Assembly (NCBI GenBank): GCA_017437065.1
Contig: JAFSBX010000121.1
Location: 47,391 to 111,390, forward strand
Direction: 5' to 3'
DNA length: 64,000 nucleotides
Source: Lachnospiraceae bacterium
Lineage (GTDB): Bacteria; Bacillota; Clostridia; Lachnospirales; Lachnospiraceae
The notes beneath the pieces are model-generated. The model did not search any database. It saw only the letters and a program-made list of their open reading frames with translations, and was not told the origin of the DNA. Of this stretch, positions 1 through 7,914 are shown one piece after another; the first letter of the stretch is position 1, and each line of letters starts with the position of its first letter. The translations under genes and the position numbers were made by a program.

Positions 1-92
1 TGTTTTCTGCACTCCTTTGAGTTTTATATTTAATTAAGTGTCATGTCATCGGAAAGTTGACATGATAATCCTTTTGCGCTTCGATATTATTT

Positions 93-1088
93 TCAAAGCC
101 CTTTCCTTACCTCTTCTATCAGTTCCTGTCTACATTCTGCTAGCGCAATTATATCCTTATCCGCCATTCCACGTTCCAACATATTTCTGACAATCTGCCT
201 TGTTTTTTCATCTAAGCCCTCTTTTATTCCTTCTTTTATTCCTTCCTCTTTTCCTTCTTTCCATCCGTCTTTTATCAATGCTGTAAGTGCCTCACACATG
301 TCTACTCTCCCATCCTTTCCATAATAACCTTTCACTGCTATCAATTCTTTCGCGTTTGTATACTCTACTGCCATGTCATATGCATCCTCGTCCATCTCTT
401 TATACACAGGATCATTTTTCACAAGCTCCTTCAATTTCTCTTTATCCTTTGCATATCTGATAAAATCAAAGATCTGCTTCAAATCCGTCTGAAACACTTC
501 TGTATTTTCCATTTTTCGTATCTCTAACAGATGCATCTGATAATTATTCACATATTCTTTCATCTCCTCCGGAATATCCGTAAAGTCCAGTATTCCGTGT
601 AAATCTTTGCTTCCGTCCCATGACTCTCCAAAAAATAATACCAGTGTAATACACGGATAAAGTCTGCTCTCCCGCTTGAACCCGGATAGAAACTCAGCCT
701 TTTTTATACCTTTTTCCTTCCGCACTTTCTTTTTTATTCTATTTGCCTGTCTCTCGTATTCTGCCACATCATATGCCACACTTCTTAGCGGCATCAGATA
801 GTGTACCTCTTCCTGATTTTCTATTCCTATTACCGCAAAGTTAATTCCCATCGCCACTTTTCTGATTAAGTCACGATATTTCTGTCTATGCTGTCGCTTT
901 CCATGTAGCCACAGATTGCTCCATAATCCTGTCTGAGTATCCATTTCCAGCAAGTCTTCTGCATGCACTTTCTGTTTGCCTTTAAATACCACTCCATTAA
1001 TCAAATCTGCATATCTCTCATTATCCGACAGACACCGTTTTTTTGTTACATCCTTCTTCATATTCTTTTTCTCCATTACAGGAGACAT
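93..1088 (-). CDS. Rpn-family PD-(D/E)XK nuclease / putative transposase (copy 1)
   Basis: A 331-residue protein of the recombination-promoting nuclease (Rpn / PDDEXK transposase-like) type common in Lachnospiraceae. The core shows the E-x-Q form of the nuclease motif in IGIENQEEVHYLMPLR (about residues 85-100). The tail (about residues 272-300) is a charged G-K-E-x-G-I-K-E-G helical repeat followed by a conserved end segment, as is usual for the family. The start is uncertain: the ATG at 1088 lies inside a hairpin that pairs the Shine-Dalgarno with codons 2-4, and in-frame ATGs follow at 1076 and 1061. Characterised relatives are DNA endonucleases that raise recombination; activity here is inference. 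It stands alone, separated from the downstream-facing licD operon by a 338-base gap. Confidence 0.8.
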   Translation of the reverse strand: MSPVMEKKNMKKDVTKKRCLSDNERYADLINGVVFKGKQKVHAEDLLEMDTQTGLWSNLWLHGKRQHRQKYRDLIRKVAMGINFAVIGIENQEEVHYLMPLRSVAYDVAEYERQANRIKKKVRKEKGIKKAEFLSGFKRESRLYPCITLVLFFGESWDGSKDLHGILDFTDIPEEMKEYVNNYQMHLLEIRKMENTEVFQTDLKQIFDFIRYAKDKEKLKELVKNDPVYKEMDEDAYDMAVEYTNAKELIAVKGYYGKDGRVDMCEALTALIKDGWKEGKEEGIKEGIKEGLDEKTRQIVRNMLERGMADKDIIALAECRQELIEEVRKGL

Positions 1089-1103
1089 TCTGAAAATCTC
1101 CTG
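1079..1103 (-). promoter_or_regulatory. Hairpin sequestering RBS and start of Rpn copy 1
   Basis: CAGGAGA (1079-1085) and TCTCCTG (1097-1103) form a perfect 7-bp stem with an 11-base loop. In the gene's own mRNA the AGGAGA Shine-Dalgarno is one arm, the ATG (1086-1088) is in the loop, and codons 2-4 are the other arm. Read on the plus strand the same hairpin is followed by TTTTTT and could terminate antisense transcription. A related hairpin precedes Rpn copy 2. Confidence 0.55.
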
Positions 1104-1129
1104 CTTTTTTAGTTTTATTTGTTGAATTT

Positions 1130-1148
1130 AAAGCATAGATTTTCTGAA
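1130..1148. repeat. Leader motif shared with Rpn copy 2
   Basis: The 19-base string AAAGCATAGATTTTCTGAA occurs here and identically at 24966-24984, each time 45-110 bases upstream of an Rpn gene. Looser similarity extends upstream (GATATATTCTAA and a TTTCTAC-like stretch on the minus strand). It belongs to the 338-base gap 1089-1426, which otherwise holds only the stem-loop at 1325-1353 and AT-rich sequence. Confidence 0.6.
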
Positions 1149-1324
1149 TTGTTTATAGAACATCAGAACCCCTTTGGGGAGAAAATGTAGAAATATATGC
1201 CTTTGTTAGAATATATCATAATTATCCTATGTCCGCAATAATAAATATCTTCAATTCGTTTGATTCATCAGGAACCGTCTCCGTCTGATTGCCGTGCCTC
1301 TATGCAGTTGCATGCACGCAAACA

Positions 1325-1353
1325 CGCACACGACATTATGTACGTCGTGTGCG
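1325..1353 (-). terminator. Strong stem-loop downstream of licD
   Basis: CGCACACGAC (1325-1334) and GTCGTGTGCG (1344-1353) form a perfect 10-bp GC-rich stem with a 9-base loop, about 75 bases after the licD stop. There is no good U-tract on the minus-strand side (GTTTGCG follows), so it may be a 3'-end stabiliser or weak terminator rather than a classic intrinsic terminator. Confidence 0.4.
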
Positions 1354-1426
1354 CATCCTATATCTAAAAATCATTCACATTTTACCATTCGATATATTCA
1401 ATAGAGCTTTTCATCCTTCTTCTCAC

Positions 1427-2443
1427 TTATTCGTCTATGGTATCTGCGTCTTTTCCCATTTTCTCCAACTCCGCCTCTAGCTGATCCAGTTTTGCTTTTA
1501 ATTCGGCAGAATCCGCTTGTGCCTTTCGAAGCCACTCCTTCTGTCCTTTATAGAATGGATAGTTGTGGAAATCCCACTTTTTCACAGGAGTCATATAATT
1601 AGGTCCATAGCTTTTCGTCAATACCTGATGATAATCAATTGGAACAGGTAAAGTAATATTTTCAAAAGGCAGTCTCACGCTTTCTCTATACCACTCTTTA
1701 TTTTTCAGTGTATTCACATAGGCTCTGAATTCATCTGCATCTGCAATAAACGATATATTCGCCAATACACCACATTCTTCCGGTGAATAAAGCGCAAACA
1801 ATTTTTCGGTTAATTGTGTCAACTGGTTCATCAAACTCTTTTCCCTATCAAATTTAAATCGACAAATTTCCTCCAACTCCGCTACTACCTCTTCCATCTC
1901 CTCTTTTCTATCCGGATGCTTTTCATGTAAAACTTTTGCATACTTAATCTGGTATATTAATGAAATAATTGTATCAATTTCCTCGTTCGCCTCTCCATTT
2001 CCCGGCAAATAATCCAACGGAAAAATATCAACTCCCACCAAATATGGGCATCCATGAAAACGTTCCAAATGCTCCGAACTAAAATTGAGTCCTGCACCAT
2101 TTACCAGACGTGCAAACGGCTGATCCCATTCAGGATGTGCAGTTGAACTTAAATACATCCATGTATCCGGTATCTCCTGTGCTACTACACTGGCAAATTT
2201 ATTATAATCCTCTCTTTTCATGGCAATATCTAAATCATCATCCCACGGAATAAACCCATTATGTCTTACTGCCCCTAACAATGTACCGGAATCTGCAAAG
2301 TAAGTAATCCCATGTTTCTGACAAATTCTGTCTATCTCCATCACAATTTCCATCTCCGCGGCCCACGCACACTTCATTTCACTGGCAATAAAAAAACCAT
2401 CTCTTACTTCATCTTCAAAAAACTCTCTTTTAAACTCTATCAT
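1427..2443 (-). CDS. LicD-family phosphotransferase
   Basis: A 338-residue LicD-type protein. The diagnostic motif GTLLGAVRHNGFIPWDDD, followed by LDIAM, lies at about residues 53-75 and supplies the catalytic acidic residues of this nucleotidyltransferase-fold family. Known LicD proteins transfer phosphocholine or other phospho-alcohols onto surface glycans such as teichoic acid, LPS or capsule. The C-terminal 40 residues are a charged coiled-coil-like tail. It is the last gene of a four-gene operon with three glycosyltransferase-like proteins, 21 bases after the DUF616 gene, and the operon directly follows flagellin. I infer a role in adding a phospho-substituent to a flagellin glycan; a cell-wall target is the alternative. 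Confidence 0.85.
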   Translation of the reverse strand: MIEFKREFFEDEVRDGFFIASEMKCAWAAEMEIVMEIDRICQKHGITYFADSGTLLGAVRHNGFIPWDDDLDIAMKREDYNKFASVVAQEIPDTWMYLSSTAHPEWDQPFARLVNGAGLNFSSEHLERFHGCPYLVGVDIFPLDYLPGNGEANEEIDTIISLIYQIKYAKVLHEKHPDRKEEMEEVVAELEEICRFKFDREKSLMNQLTQLTEKLFALYSPEECGVLANISFIADADEFRAYVNTLKNKEWYRESVRLPFENITLPVPIDYHQVLTKSYGPNYMTPVKKWDFHNYPFYKGQKEWLRKAQADSAELKAKLDQLEAELEKMGKDADTIDE

Positions 2444-2464
2444 TTAACACAACTCTCCTTATCA

Positions 2465-3601
2465 TCACTTATGTATATCTGTTTCCAAATCAATGTCCTC
2501 ATTTTTTATATACGCATTGTTCTCCGCAAAAAGCCCGCAAAGTGCATATTTTAATTCATTCTTCCACGCCGCATAGCTAAAAGCATATTCCAACAAAGCA
2601 TTACATTCATGCATTTCCTTCCACCAATCCCGCATCACCTGATTTAAAGTTTCATCCCGATGACTCCTCAACATCAGATTCGTATTAATCAGACCATAAT
2701 GTTCCGGAAATCCTTCTTTGCGATATTGCAGAAGTTTCCATCTTAATTCAATATTTCGGTCATCTTCCGTCATGGTAGTACTTACAGAGGTATAAATATC
2801 ATCTTTGTCATATGCCGGAAATCCTAAAAAGCTTGCATTTCGTCCATATATTTTATACCACTGTTCCAAAGGTCCCACAATCTGCACCTGTGGGTCAATC
2901 CAAATACTATAATCATATTCCGGCAATACTTCCCATGGTTTCACCTTGTATTTATAAAAAGTCTCGGCTTTATGCTGCTGTTCTTCTTCTCGTATCAGTC
3001 GAAATTCCCACATGCCTGCAGTTTTTCCCGCCAAATCCTGTCGGTTTGTAAAGCAAATATAATCCCAAGCCACATTGCGATATTCCGGTAATGGCAACCT
3101 CGCTTCGTCTTTCACAAGACAGGTATATACCACTCCCTTACCACTCTCTAACAAACTCTGTTCGCCTTTCCAATCCTCCTGCCTTAGATTCAGCTTGCGA
3201 CACTGAACCTCTGCATAGGCATCACCCATTCGAAGCACCAGTTTTCTGAGTGTTTCTTCTCTATACAACTGCTCATCTCTGCCCAGAGCTGTATAAAAGC
3301 ATCTGTATTGATATTCCAGTAAACTTAATACTCCGATACACTGTTCCACATCTCTGTTTTCCATGCAACGAGATAACATTTTGCGATATTCCTGTCCAAT
3401 CAGTGAAAAAGCCGGCTCCGGTCTGCTTCCGATACTTCTCCACACGTTCTCACCCAAGGCGGATTCAATGAGATTAATGATGTCCTCTATCGGAAATTGA
3501 CTGATTTCCAACTCACCGCGTTCCAGTGCTCCTTGTATTTTATGTATTATATCGACTAACTTCTGTTCGAACTTAAGCATCCTCACTTCCTCCGAATACA
3601 A
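2465..3601 (-). CDS. DUF616 / TOD1-MUCI70-type glycosyltransferase-like protein
   Basis: A 378-residue protein. The central part (about residues 155-330) matches the DUF616 glycosyltransferase-like domain: VVYTCLVKDEARLPLP, WDYICFTNRQDLAG, KVKPWEVLPEYDYSIWID (an Asp after a hydrophobic strand, as in DxD-type transferases) and YGLINTNLMLRSH. The first 150 residues are helical and unassigned. The 5' end overlaps the upstream CgeB-like gene by 29 bases, which implies translational coupling. The substrate is unknown; context suggests flagellin or another surface glycan. No signal peptide is visible, so it should act in the cytoplasm. Confidence 0.7.
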   Translation of the reverse strand: MYSEEVRMLKFEQKLVDIIHKIQGALERGELEISQFPIEDIINLIESALGENVWRSIGSRPEPAFSLIGQEYRKMLSRCMENRDVEQCIGVLSLLEYQYRCFYTALGRDEQLYREETLRKLVLRMGDAYAEVQCRKLNLRQEDWKGEQSLLESGKGVVYTCLVKDEARLPLPEYRNVAWDYICFTNRQDLAGKTAGMWEFRLIREEEQQHKAETFYKYKVKPWEVLPEYDYSIWIDPQVQIVGPLEQWYKIYGRNASFLGFPAYDKDDIYTSVSTTMTEDDRNIELRWKLLQYRKEGFPEHYGLINTNLMLRSHRDETLNQVMRDWWKEMHECNALLEYAFSYAAWKNELKYALCGLFAENNAYIKNEDIDLETDIHK

Positions 3602-4757
3602 CTGATATCATTTCTTCCAGACGATTTCTGTATGTATGATATTTTTTTACTTTTTCATATCCATTCCGGGCAATTTCCGCTCTTTCTTTCTCATGGGTAA
3701 GATAATACTCTGTCTTATCCAATAATTCTTCATTACTGCTATAATAATCAAAATCCTCTCCCGGAACAAAATGCTCTTGAAACTCTTCCTGATAATTTGT
3801 CAGAAGAAATCCGCCACTTCCCATTATCTCAAAAGCTCTAAGCGGTATCCCTGTTATAATGCTTCGTAAGGAAATATTCAAGTTAATTTTAGAACAGCGG
3901 TAAATATACACCGATTCTTTATAATAACCTGCCGGTCCACGATTGTCTACCAATGGCAACGACGGCGTACTTCCATGCGTATATAATACCGTCTGATACC
4001 GCTCCGACAACATCTCCAGTATCTCCTGTCTCTGTTCAAAAGCAATCTGACGTGCCAAATGATAATTCGCATATACCCATGATCCGCGTTCAAAGCCATC
4101 TTCGTTCGGTACCCATGGTCGTGCCTTCAATATCTGCTCCATAATATCCGGTGTTAACATATCTTCCAACAAAGTCGCACCATAAATTTCTTTCTGTGCC
4201 TGCATCACACCTTCCAGATATCCCCGTGTATAGGCATTCACTCCCTGCAATCTCCGAAACAGCTGATTCTTTCTTTCCCAATAAGTAGATCCGACAAAGG
4301 AAATCTGTGCAGAATATATATCCCGAATCTGTTCATTCATACCATAACTGTCATACAAATCCACATCTGCAGCCAGTGGTAAATGATACACCGTATCTAC
4401 ACCGCATCGTTTTAAATCAAACCATGCTCCTCTGTCAAAAATAAAAACATAATTATATGGGAAACGGATTGTGTTTGAATACAATGAAACAAACGGACTA
4501 TCATATACCCACGACACATATTTTACCTGACAGGAATTGCAGGCAAGCGATACTACCGGATAATAATTATAAGAAAAAACCATATCATACTTTCCTACCG
4601 CAATCCTTCGTATCAGTTGCTCCGCCAATTCCTTGTTTAACTTTATGGCACTTTTTCTGTCTAATTGAAAAGTTTCCAGTACATCTCCACGTTCCTGAAA
4701 AGCACGTATCATCCCATTGTTTCCATAACTATCCCATAATATATATAAAACACGCAT
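3573..4757 (-). CDS. CgeB-like glycosyltransferase (DUF3880 + glycosyl transferase 1-type domain), copy 2
   Basis: A 394-residue protein with an N-terminal DUF3880-type Rossmann half (MRVLYILWDSYGNNGM; VKYVSWVYDSPFVSLYS at about 80-96) and a C-terminal GT4-like donor-binding half (about 285-385) with LRSIITGIPLRAFEIMGSGG and YYLTHEKERAEIARNGYEKV. Relatives include the spore maturation protein CgeB and glycosyltransferases found beside flagellin genes in Clostridia. It is a clear paralogue of the next gene upstream (4769-5932), 11 bases away, with the same motif order. The role in flagellin glycosylation is inferred from position. Confidence 0.8.
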   Translation of the reverse strand: MRVLYILWDSYGNNGMIRAFQERGDVLETFQLDRKSAIKLNKELAEQLIRRIAVGKYDMVFSYNYYPVVSLACNSCQVKYVSWVYDSPFVSLYSNTIRFPYNYVFIFDRGAWFDLKRCGVDTVYHLPLAADVDLYDSYGMNEQIRDIYSAQISFVGSTYWERKNQLFRRLQGVNAYTRGYLEGVMQAQKEIYGATLLEDMLTPDIMEQILKARPWVPNEDGFERGSWVYANYHLARQIAFEQRQEILEMLSERYQTVLYTHGSTPSLPLVDNRGPAGYYKESVYIYRCSKINLNISLRSIITGIPLRAFEIMGSGGFLLTNYQEEFQEHFVPGEDFDYYSSNEELLDKTEYYLTHEKERAEIARNGYEKVKKYHTYRNRLEEMISVVFGGSEDA

Positions 4758-4768
4758 TCTTTTTCTCC

Positions 4769-5932
4769 TTATTTCAGCCCTTCCAAAATCGTTCTTACGC
4801 GATGATGGTATGTATGTGCTTCTTTTACTTTCTGATATCCATTCATTGCAATCGTAAAACGCTCTTCTTCATGTTCCAGATAATAATCTGCTTTATACAG
4901 CAAGTCTTCATTATCTGCATAATATACATAATCCACATCCGGCTGAAACCAATATCCAAAGTCTGCCTGATAATTCGTCAATAAAAATCCTCCACACCCC
5001 ATAATATCCATCGCTCTAAGTGGAATTCCAGTATGGATACTCCGGAGTGTCATGTTTAAATTAATCTTTGTATTTTTAAACACCCGTGGCATCTCAGAAA
5101 CATAGTCAATCGGACCTCTGTTGTCCACATGAATCAGTTCCGGTGTTGCTTCCGGTGTGTATAGTCTCACTTTATGATTTTCTGATAATAATTGTAATAA
5201 CTCTATTCGTTGTTCACCTGTTAATCTTCTAGCAAGAAAATAATTGGCATAAATCCAGGCTTCTGATTCCCATTCGTCCTCACCTCTGTCGATAGGACAC
5301 ACTCTCCTAAGCTCACTTAGTACCGGTTCTCGTAATAATTCTTCCAACAGAAAACTTCCATACACTCTTTTCTGTGTGCCGATAATGGCATCGATATAAC
5401 CTCTCGCATAGGGACTAATCCCCTCAAGCAACTGATAAAAATTCTGCGAATCTTCTTTATAAGTCGAACCAACAAAGGAAATATCTGCTTTATATTTGCT
5501 ATCACTTTCTCCTGCCAATTTATCATATATATCTACAGGTGCAGCCATAGGTAAATAATATACATTATCTATTCCATTCCTTTTAAATTCGGCACATAAC
5601 GAAGAGTCAAATAAATATACCTGATTGGTTTCATATCTTATATGCTTTGAATATAAGAGCAAATATGGTGTGTCATATACCCATGATACATAACGTATTC
5701 CACAATTATAACAGGCTTTCGCTGCAACAGGAAAGAAATTCAGCGAAAATACAAAGGAAACATCTCCATTATTCAGTCGATGTTCCAATTCTTTACAAAG
5801 CAGATCATTTTCCCGCATTTCCTGTTTACCGAAAGGCCATGGATACATCTCAACCATACAATCTGCATGTCTAAATGCATCTATAATATATTCTGTCCCA
5901 AAACTATCCCATTCCAGCATTAAGATTTTCAT
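4769..5932 (-). CDS. CgeB-like glycosyltransferase (DUF3880 + glycosyl transferase 1-type domain), copy 1
   Basis: A 387-residue paralogue of the adjacent copy. It begins MKILMLEWDSFGTEYI and has IRYVSWVYDTPYLLLYSKHI at about 78-97 and LRSIHTGIPLRAMDIMGCGG at about 295-315. The ribosome-binding site CAGGAG lies 5 bases before the ATG. Only about 15 bases separate that site from the flagellin terminator, leaving little room for a separate promoter, so this operon probably depends on read-through from flagellin. Two diverged tandem copies suggest successive sugar additions; the sugars are unknown. Confidence 0.8.
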   Translation of the reverse strand: MKILMLEWDSFGTEYIIDAFRHADCMVEMYPWPFGKQEMRENDLLCKELEHRLNNGDVSFVFSLNFFPVAAKACYNCGIRYVSWVYDTPYLLLYSKHIRYETNQVYLFDSSLCAEFKRNGIDNVYYLPMAAPVDIYDKLAGESDSKYKADISFVGSTYKEDSQNFYQLLEGISPYARGYIDAIIGTQKRVYGSFLLEELLREPVLSELRRVCPIDRGEDEWESEAWIYANYFLARRLTGEQRIELLQLLSENHKVRLYTPEATPELIHVDNRGPIDYVSEMPRVFKNTKINLNMTLRSIHTGIPLRAMDIMGCGGFLLTNYQADFGYWFQPDVDYVYYADNEDLLYKADYYLEHEEERFTIAMNGYQKVKEAHTYHHRVRTILEGLK

Positions 5933-5960
5933 AAGTACTCCTGTTTTCTGATAGATTTCT

Positions 5961-6001
5961 TTTTTAAAAGAAAAAAGAGGATTGACGTAATGTCAATCCT
6001 C
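5961..6001 (-). terminator. Flagellin terminator, possibly leaky
   Basis: Stem GAGGATTGAC / GTCAATCCTC (5977-6001), 10 bp with a 5-base loop, is followed on the minus strand by TTTTTTCTTTT. It lies 20 bases after the flagellin stop. The glycosyltransferase operon starts right after it. Confidence 0.85.
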
Positions 6002-6020
6002 CCGGTATATCATACACTAA

Positions 6021-6869
6021 TTAACCTAACAAGGACAGAACACCCTGGTTAACCTGATTAGCCTGAGCAAGCATAGCCTGACCAGCCTGAGCAAGAATCT
6101 GGTTGTTAGAGTATTTAACCATTTCTGTAGCCATATCTGTATCACGTACACGGCTTTCAGCTGATGTTGTATTTTCAACAACGTTATCTAAGTTGTTAAT
6201 TGTGTGCTCAAGACGATTCTGAATAGCACCAAGTGCTGAACGCTGAGAAGCAACTTTTTCAAGACCGCTCTTAACAGCTGTAATGAATTTACCAATGCTT
6301 GCGTTAGCTTTAGAAGCTGTTGTATACTGTTTCCAATTAAGTGTAGCTGTTAAGCTGGAACTAATTTTAGTTGCCTTCATATTACTAATAGTAACAGTCA
6401 TTGTTTCGCCAGCCTCATTACCAATCTGAAGTGTCATTGGTGCTGTAGAAAAGCTACCTTTTAACAGAATCTGATCATTGAAACGTGTTGTAGATGCAAT
6501 TCTGTTAATTTCAGATGTTAACTGGTTAACTTCGTCAGCAATATACTGTCTCTGAGTAGTAGTATATGTACCGTTAGCTGCCTTAACTGCTAACTCATTC
6601 ATTCTCTGAAGCATATCAGTTACTTCACTCAAAGCACCTTCTGCTGTCTGCACCATGGAAATACCATCTTGTGCATTTGTAGAAGCCTGTGTAAGACCTC
6701 TGATCTGACGTCTCATTTTTTCAGAAATAGAAAGACCAGCTGCATCATCTGCTGCACGGTTAATTCTGTAACCTGAAGATAATTTCTCTGTCTGTTTTGC
6801 CTGAGCGCTTGTTGTGATACCTAACATTCTGTTAGCATTCATAGCTGTAAGATTGTGCTGTACTACCAT
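6021..6869 (-). CDS. hag: Flagellin
   Basis: A short 282-residue flagellin, the filament subunit exported by the flagellar secretion system. The N-terminal D0/D1 region (about 1-140: MVVQHNLTAMNANRMLG, KLSSGYRINRAADDAAGLSI, LQRMNELAVKAANGT) and the C-terminal D1/D0 region (about 200-282: SALGAIQNRLEHTINNLDNV, MLAQANQVNQGVLSLLG) are typical. Only about 55 residues lie between, so the surface-exposed D2/D3 domains are almost absent. AAGGAGG stands 8 bases before ATG. Transcription is from a SigD promoter about 130 bases upstream, and the leader has CsrA-type hairpins. Glycosylation by the downstream operon is likely. Confidence 0.96.
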   Translation of the reverse strand: MVVQHNLTAMNANRMLGITTSAQAKQTEKLSSGYRINRAADDAAGLSISEKMRRQIRGLTQASTNAQDGISMVQTAEGALSEVTDMLQRMNELAVKAANGTYTTTQRQYIADEVNQLTSEINRIASTTRFNDQILLKGSFSTAPMTLQIGNEAGETMTVTISNMKATKISSSLTATLNWKQYTTASKANASIGKFITAVKSGLEKVASQRSALGAIQNRLEHTINNLDNVVENTTSAESRVRDTDMATEMVKYSNNQILAQAGQAMLAQANQVNQGVLSLLG

Positions 6870-6877
6870 AATTTATT

Positions 6878-6952
6878 CCTCCTTGAATAACTAACGGCTT
6901 CCTTGCCGTTGTTGATTGGTTTAACACCTTTCCGGACCGTACGCTTCCGTAC
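6878..6952 (-). promoter_or_regulatory. Flagellin 5' leader with candidate CsrA-binding hairpins
   Basis: On the minus strand AACGGC-AAGGAA-GCCGTT (6893-6910) is a perfect 6-bp hairpin with GGA exposed in the loop. The Shine-Dalgarno AAGGAGGA (about 6877-6884) supplies a second GGA. A further small hairpin, GTACG-GAAG-CGTAC (6939-6952), carries another GGA. This matches the known two-site CsrA repression of hag in Bacillus subtilis. csrA and fliW are encoded 3.5 kb away. Confidence 0.7.
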
Positions 6953-6996
6953 TAAATGTTTTGTTTAAAGTAAGTATTTTGTTTTACTTGTATATT

Positions 6997-7023
6997 ATAT
7001 CGGAGTAATCTCCGAATACTTTA
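6997..7023 (-). promoter_or_regulatory. SigD (sigma-28) promoter of flagellin
   Basis: Minus strand: TAAA (7023-7020), 16 bases, CCGATAT (7003-6997). This fits the SigD consensus exactly. It lies just downstream of the fliT-like stop codon and gives a leader of about 120 bases. Confidence 0.9.
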
Positions 7024-7042
7024 TACCTAAATTTAATTTTTT

Positions 7043-7519
7043 TTATTTTTTTTTGTCCATAAATTGCGGGGCTACCACTTTTGACTGACTCATGTTGCGA
7101 TAATAGTCTATTGCCGCCCTGGAACTTCTTCTGTTTGACTTAATTTCTTTCCTTCTGTTTATAAAGAAAGTCTCTGCCAGTGCTTTATTTCTCGTTTCTT
7201 TCGCCTGTATGGATACACTTTTATCAGTTACTTCTGTTATGAGCTGCTGAAGAACTGCAATCTGAATCCGATATTTTTCTTTGCCACCTGACAGTTGTTC
7301 TTTAATGCGATTATATAAATTTTCAAAACCATCATCTAACCGGGTAAGTTCCTCAATCAGCTTACCTTTTTCGTCTATACTGGCATCAAACTCTTCTTCC
7401 GGCACCGGTTCTGTCCGCAACATTTTTTCCTGTCTGATACACAGTTCTTCTATTCGATTCAGCACCTCCATTTTCTTATGAAGGCTTTCTTCCAGGACTT
7501 GCAGATAATTATTTATCAT
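7043..7519 (-). CDS. FliT/FlgN-like flagellar export chaperone (putative)
   Basis: A 158-residue, almost entirely helical and charged protein (INNYLQVLEESLHKKMEVLNR, IDEKGKLIEELTRLDDGFENL) that overlaps the fliS stop by 4 bases (ATGA arrangement). The position after fliD-fliS is that of FliT in many flagellar systems, and the length and helical pattern fit a FliT/FlgN-type chaperone, though sequence similarity alone is weak. The basic C-terminal stretch (about 118-158) is longer than in classic FliT. It probably keeps FliD or another axial protein export-competent in the cytoplasm. Confidence 0.6.
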   Translation of the reverse strand: MINNYLQVLEESLHKKMEVLNRIEELCIRQEKMLRTEPVPEEEFDASIDEKGKLIEELTRLDDGFENLYNRIKEQLSGGKEKYRIQIAVLQQLITEVTDKSVSIQAKETRNKALAETFFINRRKEIKSNRRSSRAAIDYYRNMSQSKVVAPQFMDKKK

Positions 7520-7911
7520 ACCGCACCATTTCCTTTATTCTGTCGCATTACTTCAACCCATGTTTCCCTTAAAGAGCGTAAATGCGTACAAACTTCTTCT
7601 AATATTGCTTTGTCTTTTTTGGTATTGGCCTCTACCAGACGCCTTTCCACATAGACATATATATTTTCAAAATTTTGTGCAACCGGATATTTCATATCCA
7701 GAGTTTCCCGCAAATACTGTATAATCTTCTCGACTTTTACAATATTTGTATGTGCTTTCTGGACATTTTTCTGTTCAATTCCCATAATGGCAATATTGCA
7801 GAATTTAATAGCACCATCATATAACATCAATGTCAACTCTGCAGGCGATGCATTTAACACTTTGTTATTATTATATTGAGCATACTGTGCATATGCATTT
7901 GGTAATGCCAT
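7516..7911 (-). CDS. fliS: Flagellin export chaperone FliS
   Basis: A 131-residue FliS, the cytoplasmic chaperone that binds the C-terminus of newly made flagellin and prevents premature polymerisation. The family signature is clear: YAQYNNNKVLNASPAELTLM then LYDGAIKFCNIA (about 10-42), and helices containing VEKIIQYLRETLDMKYPVA. In FliS proteins FliW can compete for flagellin, which ties this gene to the fliW-csrA switch nearby. It lies 3 bases after fliD and overlaps the fliT-like gene by 4 bases. Confidence 0.93.
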   Translation of the reverse strand: MALPNAYAQYAQYNNNKVLNASPAELTLMLYDGAIKFCNIAIMGIEQKNVQKAHTNIVKVEKIIQYLRETLDMKYPVAQNFENIYVYVERRLVEANTKKDKAILEEVCTHLRSLRETWVEVMRQNKGNGAV

Positions 7912-7914
7912 ATT

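Noticed and set aside
41-65. 8-bp inverted repeat TCATGTCA/TGACATGA after Rpn copy 1
   Set aside because: No T-run on the minus strand and a short stem; too weak to call a terminator.
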